A DNA stretch of 64,000 bases, from the NCBI GenBank assembly GCA_946627565.1, contig CAMOVR010000001.1:33242-97241 (forward strand). The letters are read 5' to 3'. The notes beneath the pieces were generated by a model. It saw only the letters and a program-made list of their open reading frames with translations, searched no databases and was not told where the DNA came from. A program made the position numbers and the translations under genes. Origin of the DNA: an uncultured Clostridia bacterium (GTDB taxonomy: Bacteria > Bacillota > Clostridia > Christensenellales > Aristaeellaceae). Positions 36,914-45,490 of the stretch are shown piece by piece. How positions within the stretch are numbered: the stretch's first letter is position 1; every line of letters starts with the position of its first letter.

Positions 36914-38131
36914 ATGGCAAATGAAAACAGACAGATGACAGGTATCATGGATTATATCAGATGGCGTGGGGATCTTCCTGTTTCTGCTGTCCCGTGGTGC
37001 CCGATTGATTCCCTTCTGCTGGCCGTGATGACCTATCAGGATATGCCCGGCTGCGAGACCAAAGGCGGCATGCTGCTGAAAGAAGTCGTGGACAGTCTGG
37101 TGCTGAAGCGGGATGTCCAGGCAGAAAAAGACAGAATGGAAATGATCCGTGCCATGGCTGAATCCAGAAGGTTTGGCGGCATGAGGCTGTGCCTGCAGGT
37201 CGCTGAGTCTGATGCGGACCGCTCCATCCAGTTTTCTGCTGTCACCTGCCTGATTGAAGAGGGCCCTGTTGTGGTGGCCTACCGTGGAACAGATCATACG
37301 CTGGTGGGATGGAAAGAAGATTTCATGATGAGCTACATCTCCCCTGTCCCGGCGCAGGCCGAGGCACTGGCGTATCTGGTAAAGGCGGCGGAGGTGTCAG
37401 ATGCCCCCATTGTGCTGACCGGGCACAGCAAGGGCGGAAACCTGGCCAGTTATGCAGGTGCCCATGCAGCACCGGAGATTCAGAAGCGTATTATGGAAGT
37501 GGCATCCTTTGACGGTCCCGGTCTTGATGATGCCACCATAGACAGCGAAGGGTACAGCCGTATCCGGCCGGTTCTTGATTCCTTCATTCCAAACGGTTCC
37601 GTTGTGGGACTGCTTATGAACTATCACAAGAATTATCAGATTGTACGGTCCAGTACGGTGGGACTGTTCCAGCATGATCCCTTCACCTGGGGCATTCTCG
37701 GTCCTGCTTTTATACGTGCCGAAGATACCACCATGTCCTCCCAGCTTATTGATGAGACAGTCCATGAGTGGCTTGCCACCTGCTCTCCGGATATGCTGGA
37801 GGACTTTGTCCAAACCATGTTTACCACACTGGAAAAGCTTTACGCCAACCGCGGCGAGGAGGATCTTCTTGACATTCAGGCCGCCGGTGTTGTGGAAGCA
37901 GCGGCCTATGTGCAGAAACTGAAGCCTGAAGTCCGTGAACAGCTGGGCGCCATGATGGGCCGCCTGCTGGAGATTGCCAAAGACACCTATATTCAGAAAG
38001 GTCTGCAGAAAAACCTGCAGACCACACTGGACAGCATTTCTCAGCGTCTTCGCAGCTTCGGAGACAGCCTCCAGCAGATTGGAGATGCGGGAAAGGCAAA
38101 GGAGAAGGAGCCTGATTCGAGTGCAGATTGA
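36914..38131 (+). CDS. Mbeg1-like (DUF2974) alpha/beta hydrolase-fold protein
   Basis: About 405 residues. The lipase-type nucleophile elbow GHSKGGNLA lies near residue 175, preceded by VVAYRGTDHTLVGWKEDF, which is typical of the DUF2974/Mbeg1-like family of uncharacterised hydrolases common in Firmicutes. The N-terminal MDYIRWRGDLPVSAVPWCPIDSLLLA also matches that family. The start is the ATG at 36914 with AAAGGAG upstream. It follows ftsK by 30 bases and overlaps the DUF436 gene. Substrate unknown. Confidence 0.85.
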   Translation: MANENRQMTGIMDYIRWRGDLPVSAVPWCPIDSLLLAVMTYQDMPGCETKGGMLLKEVVDSLVLKRDVQAEKDRMEMIRAMAESRRFGGMRLCLQVAESDADRSIQFSAVTCLIEEGPVVVAYRGTDHTLVGWKEDFMMSYISPVPAQAEALAYLVKAAEVSDAPIVLTGHSKGGNLASYAGAHAAPEIQKRIMEVASFDGPGLDDATIDSEGYSRIRPVLDSFIPNGSVVGLLMNYHKNYQIVRSSTVGLFQHDPFTWGILGPAFIRAEDTTMSSQLIDETVHEWLATCSPDMLEDFVQTMFTTLEKLYANRGEEDLLDIQAAGVVEAAAYVQKLKPEVREQLGAMMGRLLEIAKDTYIQKGLQKNLQTTLDSISQRLRSFGDSLQQIGDAGKAKEKEPDSSAD

Positions 38132-38696
38132 ATTCCTGAAGGAAGAGATCAGCCGCGTGCTGGATGACAGCCTGGAGCAGCTGACCAGAAGCGGACAGCT
38201 GAAGCCCGGAAATCTGGTGGTACTGGGCTGTTCCACCAGCGAAATCACGGGAGCACGTATAGGAAAAGGCAGTGTCCCGGAAATCGGGCTGATCGTGGCC
38301 CAATCGTTCATTTCGTCCTGCCATATGCGCGGCCTGAATCCAGTGTTTCAGTGCTGTGAACATCTGAACCGTGCCCTGGTGATGGAAGCTGAAGTACTGG
38401 AGGAGCACCGCCTGATCCGGGTTCATGCCGTGCCCCAGCCCAAAGCAGGAGGCAGTGCGGCGGCTGCGGCGTGGAAGCTGATGCAGCATCCTGCCCTGGC
38501 CATGTCTGTTCAGGCAGATGCAGCCATCGATATTGGAGATACGCTTGTGGGCATGCACATCCGTCCTGTAGCCGTCCCGGTAAGGGGCAATTACAGCCAG
38601 ATTGGCCAGGCAAATCTGGTTATGGCCTACAGCAGACTGCCCCTGATTGGCGGAGAACGTGCAGTCTATTCGGAAACGGAATCTGTGAAACTGTGA
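38121..38696 (+). CDS. DUF436 / TIGR01440 family protein
   Basis: About 191 residues. Conserved blocks VVLGCSTSEITGARIGKGS, FQCCEHLNRALVMEAEVL and VNVRPVPVPVR-like VGMHIRPVAVPVRGNYSQIGQANLV match the uncharacterised TIGR01440 family widespread in Firmicutes. I choose the GTG at 38121 because AGAAGGAG lies ten bases upstream; the track start at 37974 lies inside the previous gene. It overlaps the Mbeg1-like gene by 11 bases, suggesting coupling. Function unknown. Confidence 0.87.
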   Translation: MQIEFLKEEISRVLDDSLEQLTRSGQLKPGNLVVLGCSTSEITGARIGKGSVPEIGLIVAQSFISSCHMRGLNPVFQCCEHLNRALVMEAEVLEEHRLIRVHAVPQPKAGGSAAAAAWKLMQHPALAMSVQADAAIDIGDTLVGMHIRPVAVPVRGNYSQIGQANLVMAYSRLPLIGGERAVYSETESVKL

Positions 38697-38734
38697 CAAA
38701 AAGGGCCGAAGCTATTAAAGCTTCGGTCCTTTTA
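38697..38734. terminator. Bidirectional terminator between the DUF436 gene and degV
   Basis: Stem AAAGGGCCGAAGCT / AGCTTCGGTCCTTT (one G-T pair) with A and T runs on both sides serves the convergent transcripts. Confidence 0.85.
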
Positions 38735-38745
38735 GGTCGTTTGAA

Positions 38746-39588
38746 TCAGTTTACCGGGGTGAAATCGTTGTAGCAGAGCATGATGCCGCCTTTTTCTGCG
38801 TAGTAAGAGCAAAGTCCCCTGCATTCTCCGATGGTGACATGGGCCTGCGGGAATTCGTTCTGAATTTCTTCGCGGAGTCTTTCTGCAAGGGGCAGATTCA
38901 GGCAATGGTCAATGTGGATCGAGCCCCCGGCATAATTCCGTGCCTTCATTTCCCTGAGGATGATCTGGGGCAGTTTTCCTTCTCCCCTGCATTTGTCCAC
39001 GGGCTTGATCCTGCCGTTTTCTCCCACGGCAATGATGCGGATGTTCAGCAGGCCTACAGCCTTGGCAACGGCCATGGGTACGCGGCCGTTTCTGGAGAGA
39101 TTGTTCATGGATGCCAGAGCAAAAATCAGAAATGCATGGCGGTGAAGGTACTCCAGCTTTTTGATGATCTCATCAAAGGGTACGCCCTGAGCGGAAAGAT
39201 CTGCAGCATTCTCTGCCAGCAGGCGCATAAGGGGTCCAGTGGAAAGGGAATCGAAAATGTAGCCCCTGGCACCGGGGTGCTCCTGCAGGTACTCACTCAT
39301 GGCCTGGGAGCATGACGCATAGCTGCCTGAAAGATTGCTGGAAATGGTGATGGCGATAATCTCATCCGCCCCTTCAAAGGCGGAACGCCAGTCATCTATA
39401 TTGGGACAGGAAGTGCTGCTCTTTTCCTTGCTTTCCTGAAGATAACGTACCATTTCTTCCACATCCAGCTGACGGTCGTCAACAAATTCCGTCGCGCCGG
39501 AGAGAATGCGCAGAGGCACCGTGCAGTAGTCCGCACCCTTAAGATCTGTCATATTAATAGAAGAATCGCTGACAATTCTCAGTGACAT
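38746..39588 (-). CDS. DegV family fatty-acid-binding protein
   Basis: About 280 residues. DegV (FakB-like) proteins bind a fatty acid and, with FakA, allow its phosphorylation. Typical blocks visible are RIVSDSSINMTDLKGADYCTVPLRI, TSCPNIDDWRSAFEGADEIIAITISSNLSGSYASCSQA, and FDSLSTGPLMRLLAENAADL. The ATG at 39588 follows GAGGAGG; the track start at 39702 reads through the promoter. No fakA gene is in the window. It is divergent from the DUF1836 gene. Confidence 0.92.
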   Translation of the reverse strand: MSLRIVSDSSINMTDLKGADYCTVPLRILSGATEFVDDRQLDVEEMVRYLQESKEKSSTSCPNIDDWRSAFEGADEIIAITISSNLSGSYASCSQAMSEYLQEHPGARGYIFDSLSTGPLMRLLAENAADLSAQGVPFDEIIKKLEYLHRHAFLIFALASMNNLSRNGRVPMAVAKAVGLLNIRIIAVGENGRIKPVDKCRGEGKLPQIILREMKARNYAGGSIHIDHCLNLPLAERLREEIQNEFPQAHVTIGECRGLCSYYAEKGGIMLCYNDFTPVN

Positions 39589-39636
39589 GGCAGCCTCCTC
39601 AATAAAACCAGTTTTCAGAATATATTGTGCAGAAAG

Positions 39637-39665
39637 ATTGTATTCTTTTGGCCTGTTCTTGTCAA
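39637..39665 (-). promoter_or_regulatory. Promoter of degV
   Basis: TTGACA, a 17-base spacer and TACAAT on the minus strand, about 50 bases upstream of the degV start. Confidence 0.85.
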
Positions 39666-39695
39666 GAGTTTTTGAAAAACCGATCATCAGATATC

Positions 39696-39724
39696 TTGAC
39701 ACATTAAACGGGTTTCAATATAAT
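39696..39724 (+). promoter_or_regulatory. Promoter of the DUF1836 gene
   Basis: TTGACA, a 17-base spacer and TATAAT: a perfect sigma-A consensus on the plus strand, 30 bases before the ATG. It lies back to back with the degV promoter, 30 bases apart. Confidence 0.88.
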
Positions 39725-39753
39725 TCATTACAATAACAGTGCGAGGTGATTGA

Positions 39754-40389
39754 ATGATCCATGAATCCCAGGAAGAGATACAGAAAGCCATACGGCATTT
39801 CCGCCTTCCTATATATGAAGAGATTACAGACGTGGGTCTGTACCTGGACCAGGTGACGCGCTATATCAACGAATACATGTTTCCCCTGGGGGAAGAAATG
39901 GCTATCACCTCTTCCATGATCTCCAATTATGTGAAACGCAGGCTGATTTCAAGTCCGGTGCATAAGCGGTATTCCAGGGATCAGATTGCGTCCCTGATCT
40001 GCATCGCCATGATCAAGAGCTTTCTTTCCCTGGATCAGATTTATCTCCTCAGGCACATTGACCACGAGAACTCTACAACCGCCCAGAGTTATGCCTGTTT
40101 CAGGGATGAGCTGAACCTGGCGCTTGAGCATGTATTTGAACAGAAAGAAGCTCCCGCAGCGGATGTGAGTACGGACACCATGGGAGATTACCGGCTGCTG
40201 ATTCATAACATCGCCATGGCAGCTGCGCACCAGATTCATCTTCAGATCTGTTTCTCCGCCATTTCCCATTTCAGCGGTGTACCTGCCCCTGAAAAGAAAG
40301 GCAGAGAGAAAAAGGCAAAAGAGATGGAAAGGGCGGAAGAATCGGAGAAAGATCCGGAAGAAAGAGTGCAAAAAAATTTGGAAACATGA
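39754..40389 (+). CDS. DUF1836 domain protein (putative DNA-binding regulator)
   Basis: A 211-residue protein with the DUF1836 core: ITDVGLYLDQVTRYINEYMFPLGEEMAITSSMISNYVKRRLISSPVHKRYSRDQIASLICIAMIKSFLSLDQIYLL. This resembles a MerR-like winged helix and is regarded as DNA-binding, although targets are unknown. The last 30 residues are highly charged (EKKGREKKAKEMERAEESEKDPEE). Start ATG with GAGGTG upstream. It is divergent from degV, whose promoter it could control (inference). Confidence 0.88.
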   Translation: MIHESQEEIQKAIRHFRLPIYEEITDVGLYLDQVTRYINEYMFPLGEEMAITSSMISNYVKRRLISSPVHKRYSRDQIASLICIAMIKSFLSLDQIYLLRHIDHENSTTAQSYACFRDELNLALEHVFEQKEAPAADVSTDTMGDYRLLIHNIAMAAAHQIHLQICFSAISHFSGVPAPEKKGREKKAKEMERAEESEKDPEERVQKNLET

Positions 40390-40479
40390 CACAATGAATT
40401 GCATAAAGCAACTGAATCATGATGCAAATGCTGAAATACCGCAATGAATGGCGGAGGAAATAATCTTTACGAATTTGTC

Positions 40480-40507
40480 TTGACAGAAATCTGAAAATCG
40501 CTATAAT
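40480..40507 (+). promoter_or_regulatory. Promoter of tRNA-Pro
   Basis: TTGACA, a 16-base spacer and TATAAT, both perfect, 25 bases before the tRNA. Confidence 0.9.
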
Positions 40508-40531
40508 ATCCATTGTCCTGAGGGACAATGA

Positions 40532-40605
40532 CTGGGTGTGGCGCAGTTTGGTAGCGTGCCTGAATGGGGTTCAGGAGGCCGGAAGTTCAAGTCTTCTCAC
40601 CCAGA
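40532..40605 (+). tRNA. tRNA-Pro(GGG)
   Basis: A 74-base cloverleaf: acceptor CTGGGTG/CACCCAG, D arm GCGCAGTTTGGTAGCGT, anticodon stem CCTGA/TCAGG with loop ATGGGGT giving anticodon GGG, T arm GGAAGTTCAAGTCTTCT (one G-U). CCA is not encoded. Confidence 0.92.
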
Positions 40606-40610
40606 CGTGA

Positions 40611-40645
40611 AAATGCCAGAAGCTGAAAAGCTTCTGGTATTTTTG
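40611..40645 (+). terminator. Terminator of tRNA-Pro
   Basis: A 14-bp stem (AAATGCCAGAAGCT / AGCTTCTGGTATTT, one G-T pair) with GAAA loop is followed by a T run, five bases after the tRNA. Confidence 0.9.
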
Positions 40646-40664
40646 CATCTGCAGGATACCATAT

Positions 40665-40697
40665 CAGAAAGAACGGCAGCCGGGAATCCGGCTGCCG
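40665..40697 (-). terminator. Terminator after the AI-2E-type transporter gene
   Basis: A perfect 10-bp stem (CGGCAGCCGG / CCGGCTGCCG) with a 4-base loop is followed on the minus strand by TTCTTTCT. Confidence 0.7.
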
Positions 40698-40718
40698 TAA
40701 TATGTCTTCATGACAGGA

Positions 40719-41894
40719 TTATTCGTTTCTTGGCATATCCATATAGTCTTCTGAAGATATGGGCATTCTTTTTTTCCGGAGCCTGTTTTCGATGGATGCA
40801 TTGACAATGGAGTATATAAGGGCAAACACCGGTACGCTCAGGAGAATACCCATGAAACCGAACAGACCGCTGCCCAGAATGATGGCGAACATGGTCCACA
40901 GTGCAGTGATGCCCACATGATCCCCCAGGATTTTCGGTCCTATGACATTTCCGTCAATCTGCTGCAGCACCAGAATGAAAACCGTAAAGACCAGGGCATG
41001 CATGGGATCCACCATAAGCAGGATAAAAATGCTGGGGATGGCACCGATGAAGGGTCCAAAGAACGGAAGAATATTCGTTACACCAATGATGACACTGATG
41101 AGGGTGCTGTAGCGCATACCGGTAATGAGCATAAAGATGTAACAGATGACGCCCACAATCAGACTGTCAATGATCTTGCCTGACAGGAACCCGCCAAAAA
41201 GCCTGTTTCCCTGACGTGTCCAGAAAATCAGTGAATCAGCATTTTTCCTTTCCATGAATGCATAGCACGCACGCTTGAACTTGCTGGCCATGGAATCGCG
41301 GTCCAGGAGCAGGTGGCAGCTGATGATCAGACCCACAAAGAGATGGAAGATAAATTGGTACACTGTGTTGGATATATTCAGCAGATTGGGCAGGAACACA
41401 TTGATATACTGCGACAGCGTTGAGACCAGGTTGTCCCAGAAGGAATTCAGTTCAGATCCTTCTACGGTAAACAGACCGTTCTTGATGAGGAACTCGTTAA
41501 TGGTGGATTCATTGTTGTTGACAAAATCCGTTACCAGGTCCACCAGAGACTTGATGGAGGAAATAACCTGAGGCAGCAGGATGATCAGAAAGCCGGCCAG
41601 CATGGCAATCAGAAAAATCATGCAGATAAAAGTCGACAGGCCGCGGATCACCCGGGGAGAAGCCTTCTTCATGCAGCTTTTCATAAAGCCTTCCAGACGT
41701 TTGCTGATAGGAAGCAGAATAAAGGCAAAAATGGCACCGACCAGAAATGGCCCCAGTATCAGAAAGATCTTTCCGATATACGCGCTGATACTGGAAAGAT
41801 ACAGGACAATGGCAAGAAACAATGCTGCAAAGGCACAGGTAATGATATTTGCCTTTGCCCGGTCATGTTCTGATTCAGGAATGAGTTTCTTCAC
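40719..41894 (-). CDS. AI-2E family transporter-like membrane protein
   Basis: A 391-residue multi-pass protein of the PF01594 family (YhhQ/TqsA/YtvI-like). About eight hydrophobic segments are visible, with the family's central amphipathic region (SLVDLVTDFVNNNES...) and the C-terminal block NILPFFGPFIGAIPSIFILLMVDPMHALVFTVFILVLQQIDGNVIGPKILGDHVGI. Members export diverse solutes or act as Na+/H+ antiporters; autoinducer transport should not be assumed. It starts at GTG with AAAGGAGG upstream. Confidence 0.9.
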   Translation of the reverse strand: MKKLIPESEHDRAKANIITCAFAALFLAIVLYLSSISAYIGKIFLILGPFLVGAIFAFILLPISKRLEGFMKSCMKKASPRVIRGLSTFICMIFLIAMLAGFLIILLPQVISSIKSLVDLVTDFVNNNESTINEFLIKNGLFTVEGSELNSFWDNLVSTLSQYINVFLPNLLNISNTVYQFIFHLFVGLIISCHLLLDRDSMASKFKRACYAFMERKNADSLIFWTRQGNRLFGGFLSGKIIDSLIVGVICYIFMLITGMRYSTLISVIIGVTNILPFFGPFIGAIPSIFILLMVDPMHALVFTVFILVLQQIDGNVIGPKILGDHVGITALWTMFAIILGSGLFGFMGILLSVPVFALIYSIVNASIENRLRKKRMPISSEDYMDMPRNE

Positions 41895-42010
41895 AGGGAT
41901 TCCTCCTTTGTCTCAGGCGGGACAGGGATCAGAATACACGCTGGTCTCTCTTATATTCTCGTGACTGAAATAATCCGGATAACCGTTCAGGCGCCGTAGT
42001 TATAACGAAA

Positions 42011-44329
42011 TCAATCAAAAGACCGTTCCGGATATTTGCGCCTTCCAGTATAACATTTCTCACAGATCCAATAGGGATAATCCCAGGGGATGGAGCGCCC
42101 GCAGCGTTTGCAGGTTTTCCCTCTGAGTTTTCTGGAAGCAAGAATCTTCATGATGCCTTTGGAGAGAAGGTATTTCCTCTCATCGATCTCCTGACGCAGT
42201 TCCTCACGGTCAGAGAGAAATAGCCGGACATAATTGGCGCACAGATCACAGATGCTATAGGCGTGTTCCAGCTGGTCCAGCATCTGGATTGTAACGTTTT
42301 CAGGCTGGATTTTTTCCGGCAGAAAGGAAAGAACGTCCAGGTGCTCGTGGAAAGATTCGCTGCGGTACATTTCCAGCCACATGGCAAGCAGTTCCTTTTT
42401 GGATTCATCAAAGGGAATGGTGATCATCCGGTAAAGAAACTGCTTGTCCGTGTTCCTGGTTTCCACAAGACCGGCAAGAAAGAGATGACGTTCAATCTTT
42501 GCCTGCTTCCATCCGGCCTGGTCACCGACTTCCATCCACTTGTGCAGGATATCTGTAAGAGGTGCGTCGATGCCAAGCAGTGTTTCAGGAAACTGTATGA
42601 TGGCTTCCGTAAGCTCTTCATCCGGAGTTGACAGGGCATACTCGATTTCTTCCGGGAACTCAGAGGTCGCAGCATAGCCTGTGTCATACATACCATACCG
42701 TCCGGCACGTCCGGCGATCTGTTTGATTTCATGGTCCTCCAGATGCCGGATAAACTCACCGTCGAATTTGCTCATTTCAAGGAAAACAACACGCTGAATC
42801 GGAAGATTCAGGCCCATGCCAATGGCATCTGTTGCCACCACCACACTGGTTTCACCCTCCCGGAAACGGCGGGCTTCCTCATGACGCACATCGTAGGGCA
42901 GGGCACCGTAGATGATAGAGGCACGCATGCCTCCCCTCTCCTTCTGCAGTTCAGCAGCCACAGCATGGACACTTCGCTTGGAAAAGACGATGAGAGCGTC
43001 CCCGTCCCGGACATCCGCCGGGAAACGGAAACGTTTGTCTTCAGCAATCAGAGGCGTCTGCCTCTGGTGGTGTACAACCTCCACATCGTCTCCGCAGCTC
43101 TGTATGATATTTACCAGTAGTTTTTCAGCATCCGGAGAGGCACATACGTGGATCTCCCGGGCGGCAAGTCCCAGAATGGCGGCTGACCAGCTGCCTCCCC
43201 TTTCAGGGTCTGCAATCATCTGCCCTTCGTCGATCACACCGACTTCATAGAATCTGTTCAGATCGGCCATTTCAATGGTGGATGCCGTAATATTGGCACA
43301 GACCACGGAGATGTGTTCTTCACCGGTCAAAAGATTGCAGGGAACACCGTCGTGGTTCATGGTGTCAAACTGCTCATAGGCAAGAAGCCGGAGAGGTGCC
43401 AGGTATACACCGCTGCTTGCTTCTTCCAGACGGGAGATGGCATCGTAGGTCTTGCCCGAATTGGTGGGCCCGATATGCAGTACAAAAGAACGGTGAATGG
43501 ACCGTGCAACCGGATAGAGGTCCCGGTAATGTTCCGGGATGGCCTGAAGGACGGCATGCCGCAGAGAAATCAGACGTCTGTACTGCCCTGCCAGTTTGCG
43601 GTATCTTTTTCGGGTTTCCAGAAGTGCAAGGATTTTCTGAAGGGGAAAACGTTCCTGCATGCGCTGCATGTATACAGCTGCATATTCCTCCGTTTTTGCC
43701 AGCAGCTGTTCCATTTTTTCCGCCAGTTCGGGATCTGCACTGACTTTGCTGACGGTCAGATCTTTCAGACCCGGGAAATACTGGAACAGACTGCGGTACA
43801 GATGGCGTGGAAGCCTGCGGCTGTGCAGCAGAACCGTCTCTATGAACAGACGGAGGTTTTCGCCCTGGAACATATCGAAAAATTCTTCCAGATTGGAAGA
43901 GGACAGCGGTATACCGGAATCAGGATTTCCGGACAGATTGTGATATCGCAGTTCATTCTGCAGAAGATACTCCTGAAAGGAAGCAGCATCCTGTTCCAGG
44001 ATGGAATCCAGATGCGTCCTGAAAAATTCGTCCGCATCCAGTGTTTCAAACACAAGCCTTGCACACTGTAGATCCTGTTCCTGCTTTACCATGCGGCGGA
44101 TCTGGTGCAGCGTCAGGCTATCCGGCAGAGGCCCTTCCCTGAGAATACGCTCCAGCATAGGCCGGACTCTCAAATAGTCTTTCTGAATATCAGACTCCTC
44201 TTCCGGGATCCTGGGCAGCGGCTCCTTCTGAGACTTCTTTTTGCCTTTTTCCTTTCGCTGCTGGAAAACAGCCTGCTTTTCCTTTTCAAGAAGTTCAAGA
44301 TATACGTCCCATGTCTGTATTTCTTCCAT
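42011..44329 (-). CDS. Suv3-like superfamily 2 RNA helicase with C-terminal zinc finger
   Basis: A 772-residue protein. Residues 1-280 are a helical region without recognised domain. The helicase core has Walker A GPTNSGKT at 287-294, the Suv3-type DExH variant IDEGQMI near 367 (Suv3 has DEIQM), an SAT-equivalent region, FSKRSVHAVAAEL, TDAIGMGLNLPIQRVVF and QIAGRAGRYG. The core closely resembles mitochondrial Suv3, the helicase of the RNA degradosome. The C-terminus adds a four-cysteine module (CKRCGRSIPWDYPYWICEKC). It lies 14 bases downstream of a DEDDh exonuclease gene. A role in RNA unwinding and decay is inferred. Confidence 0.85.
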   Translation of the reverse strand: MEEIQTWDVYLELLEKEKQAVFQQRKEKGKKKSQKEPLPRIPEEESDIQKDYLRVRPMLERILREGPLPDSLTLHQIRRMVKQEQDLQCARLVFETLDADEFFRTHLDSILEQDAASFQEYLLQNELRYHNLSGNPDSGIPLSSSNLEEFFDMFQGENLRLFIETVLLHSRRLPRHLYRSLFQYFPGLKDLTVSKVSADPELAEKMEQLLAKTEEYAAVYMQRMQERFPLQKILALLETRKRYRKLAGQYRRLISLRHAVLQAIPEHYRDLYPVARSIHRSFVLHIGPTNSGKTYDAISRLEEASSGVYLAPLRLLAYEQFDTMNHDGVPCNLLTGEEHISVVCANITASTIEMADLNRFYEVGVIDEGQMIADPERGGSWSAAILGLAAREIHVCASPDAEKLLVNIIQSCGDDVEVVHHQRQTPLIAEDKRFRFPADVRDGDALIVFSKRSVHAVAAELQKERGGMRASIIYGALPYDVRHEEARRFREGETSVVVATDAIGMGLNLPIQRVVFLEMSKFDGEFIRHLEDHEIKQIAGRAGRYGMYDTGYAATSEFPEEIEYALSTPDEELTEAIIQFPETLLGIDAPLTDILHKWMEVGDQAGWKQAKIERHLFLAGLVETRNTDKQFLYRMITIPFDESKKELLAMWLEMYRSESFHEHLDVLSFLPEKIQPENVTIQMLDQLEHAYSICDLCANYVRLFLSDREELRQEIDERKYLLSKGIMKILASRKLRGKTCKRCGRSIPWDYPYWICEKCYTGRRKYPERSFD

Positions 44330-44343
44330 AGACTGCCCCCTTT

Positions 44344-44937
44344 TTATGCGTTCTTTTCTGCCTCTTCATAGCAGTCCAGCAGGTGCCACATGATCTGCCC
44401 GCATACGGCAGCATCTGAAGAGGCCCGGTGGGCATCTTCGTTGACAAAGCCAAGCTGATCGGCGATGGTACCCTGTTTGAAGTCCGGCATGCCCGTGAGC
44501 AGTTCTCTTGACAGGGAGAGCGTATCAATATAGTAGAAAGTCGCGCTCATCTGGCACCTGTCAAGGGCCTGCTTCAGAAAGGAAAAGTCGATCTTTGCGT
44601 TATGGGCGCAGAGAAGGACCTCGCCTTTGGCAGCGTCCCCAAGAAAATCAAGAAAGTCGCGGTACACTTCCGGCTCCCTTGGTGCTTTTTTGAGATCTTC
44701 GTTGGAAATGTGGTTGACGGTCTGTGAGCTTGGGCGCACATACAGGCCGCAGTTTACAAGGGAAGAAAAGACCCGGGTGGGCTTTCCTTCCTCGAACACA
44801 ACTGCACCCAGTTCAATGATCCTGTCTGTTGCGGCATTCAGCCCGGTGATTTCCGTGTCAAAGGCGACAAAACACTTGCGCATCATGGAGCAGGTTTCGT
44901 CGTCCAGCCTGACCTGGAATCCATCTACTTTGGACAT
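44344..44937 (-). CDS. DEDDh 3'-5' exonuclease (DnaQ/RNase T-like)
   Basis: A 197-residue exonuclease. All four acidic motifs can be seen: FVAFDTEITG (D, E), HNAKIDFSFL (D) and HRASSDA (H, D). It may be the DNA polymerase III epsilon-like proofreading type or an RNA/DNA trimming enzyme; there is no polymerase fusion. It starts at ATG after AGGAGAG, 27 bases downstream of the Nudix gene and directly before the Suv3-like helicase. Confidence 0.9.
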   Translation of the reverse strand: MSKVDGFQVRLDDETCSMMRKCFVAFDTEITGLNAATDRIIELGAVVFEEGKPTRVFSSLVNCGLYVRPSSQTVNHISNEDLKKAPREPEVYRDFLDFLGDAAKGEVLLCAHNAKIDFSFLKQALDRCQMSATFYYIDTLSLSRELLTGMPDFKQGTIADQLGFVNEDAHRASSDAAVCGQIMWHLLDCYEEAEKNA

Positions 44938-44964
44938 ATTGTCAGCTCTCCTGTTTCTGGCTTT

Positions 44965-45390
44965 TTAATAGTGCGGTTTCCAGGCATCTCTGGGGTTTTC
45001 CTGAAGAAAGGAAACGACTTTCCGGTCTGCTGCTGCCCAGTCCAGACTGTCCAGGCGAGACAGAGGAAGCCAGCAGGACGAGAGATGCTCCAGCCTGTGA
45101 AATGCGGGATGGTCCAGAAGACATGCGTAACAATGCATGGTCATCTTAAAATCCGGATAGGTATGCTCAACGGTTATAAGATGGTCTTCCGGGCGGATGA
45201 CCACATCCAGCTCCATCTCTTCCCGCAGCTCCCGTTCCAGCGCTTTTTCAGGAGCTTCACCTGTTTCCACCTTCCCGCCGGGGAATTCATATTTTTTGGA
45301 AACGTATGCATGACTGCTTTCGCCTCTCTGCATGCAGAGAAACTGTCCGTCTGATATGATTACAGCGGCCACCACTTCAAGATGTTTCAT
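44965..45390 (-). CDS. MutT-type Nudix hydrolase
   Basis: About 141 residues with the Nudix box GGKVETGEAPEKALERELREEMELD and the N-terminal EVVAAVIISDGQFLCMQRGE of (d)GTP-oxidation-clearing MutT/CTP-pyrophosphohydrolase-like enzymes. A role in cleaning 8-oxo-dGTP or related nucleotides is likely but not proven. The ATG at 45390 follows AAAGGAG; the track start at 45444 reads through the terminator region. It is first in a probable operon with the exonuclease and the helicase. Confidence 0.92.
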   Translation of the reverse strand: MKHLEVVAAVIISDGQFLCMQRGESSHAYVSKKYEFPGGKVETGEAPEKALERELREEMELDVVIRPEDHLITVEHTYPDFKMTMHCYACLLDHPAFHRLEHLSSCWLPLSRLDSLDWAAADRKVVSFLQENPRDAWKPHY

Positions 45391-45442
45391 CAGCTGTGCT
45401 CCTTTCCATTGCATTGTAAGGGTTTTCTTATGGTACGTCAAC

Positions 45443-45473
45443 AAAAAAAGCAGGCCGGAATATACCGGCCTGC
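45443..45473 (-). terminator. Terminator after the APAEE-repeat protein gene
   Basis: A perfect 9-bp stem (GCAGGCCGG / CCGGCCTGC) is followed by a T7 run on the minus strand. Confidence 0.92.
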
Positions 45474-45490
45474 AGGTGTACCTGTGTTGA

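Noticed and set aside
40538-40804. 88-residue plus-strand ORF
   Set aside because: It overlaps tRNA-Pro and its terminator and cannot be a real gene.
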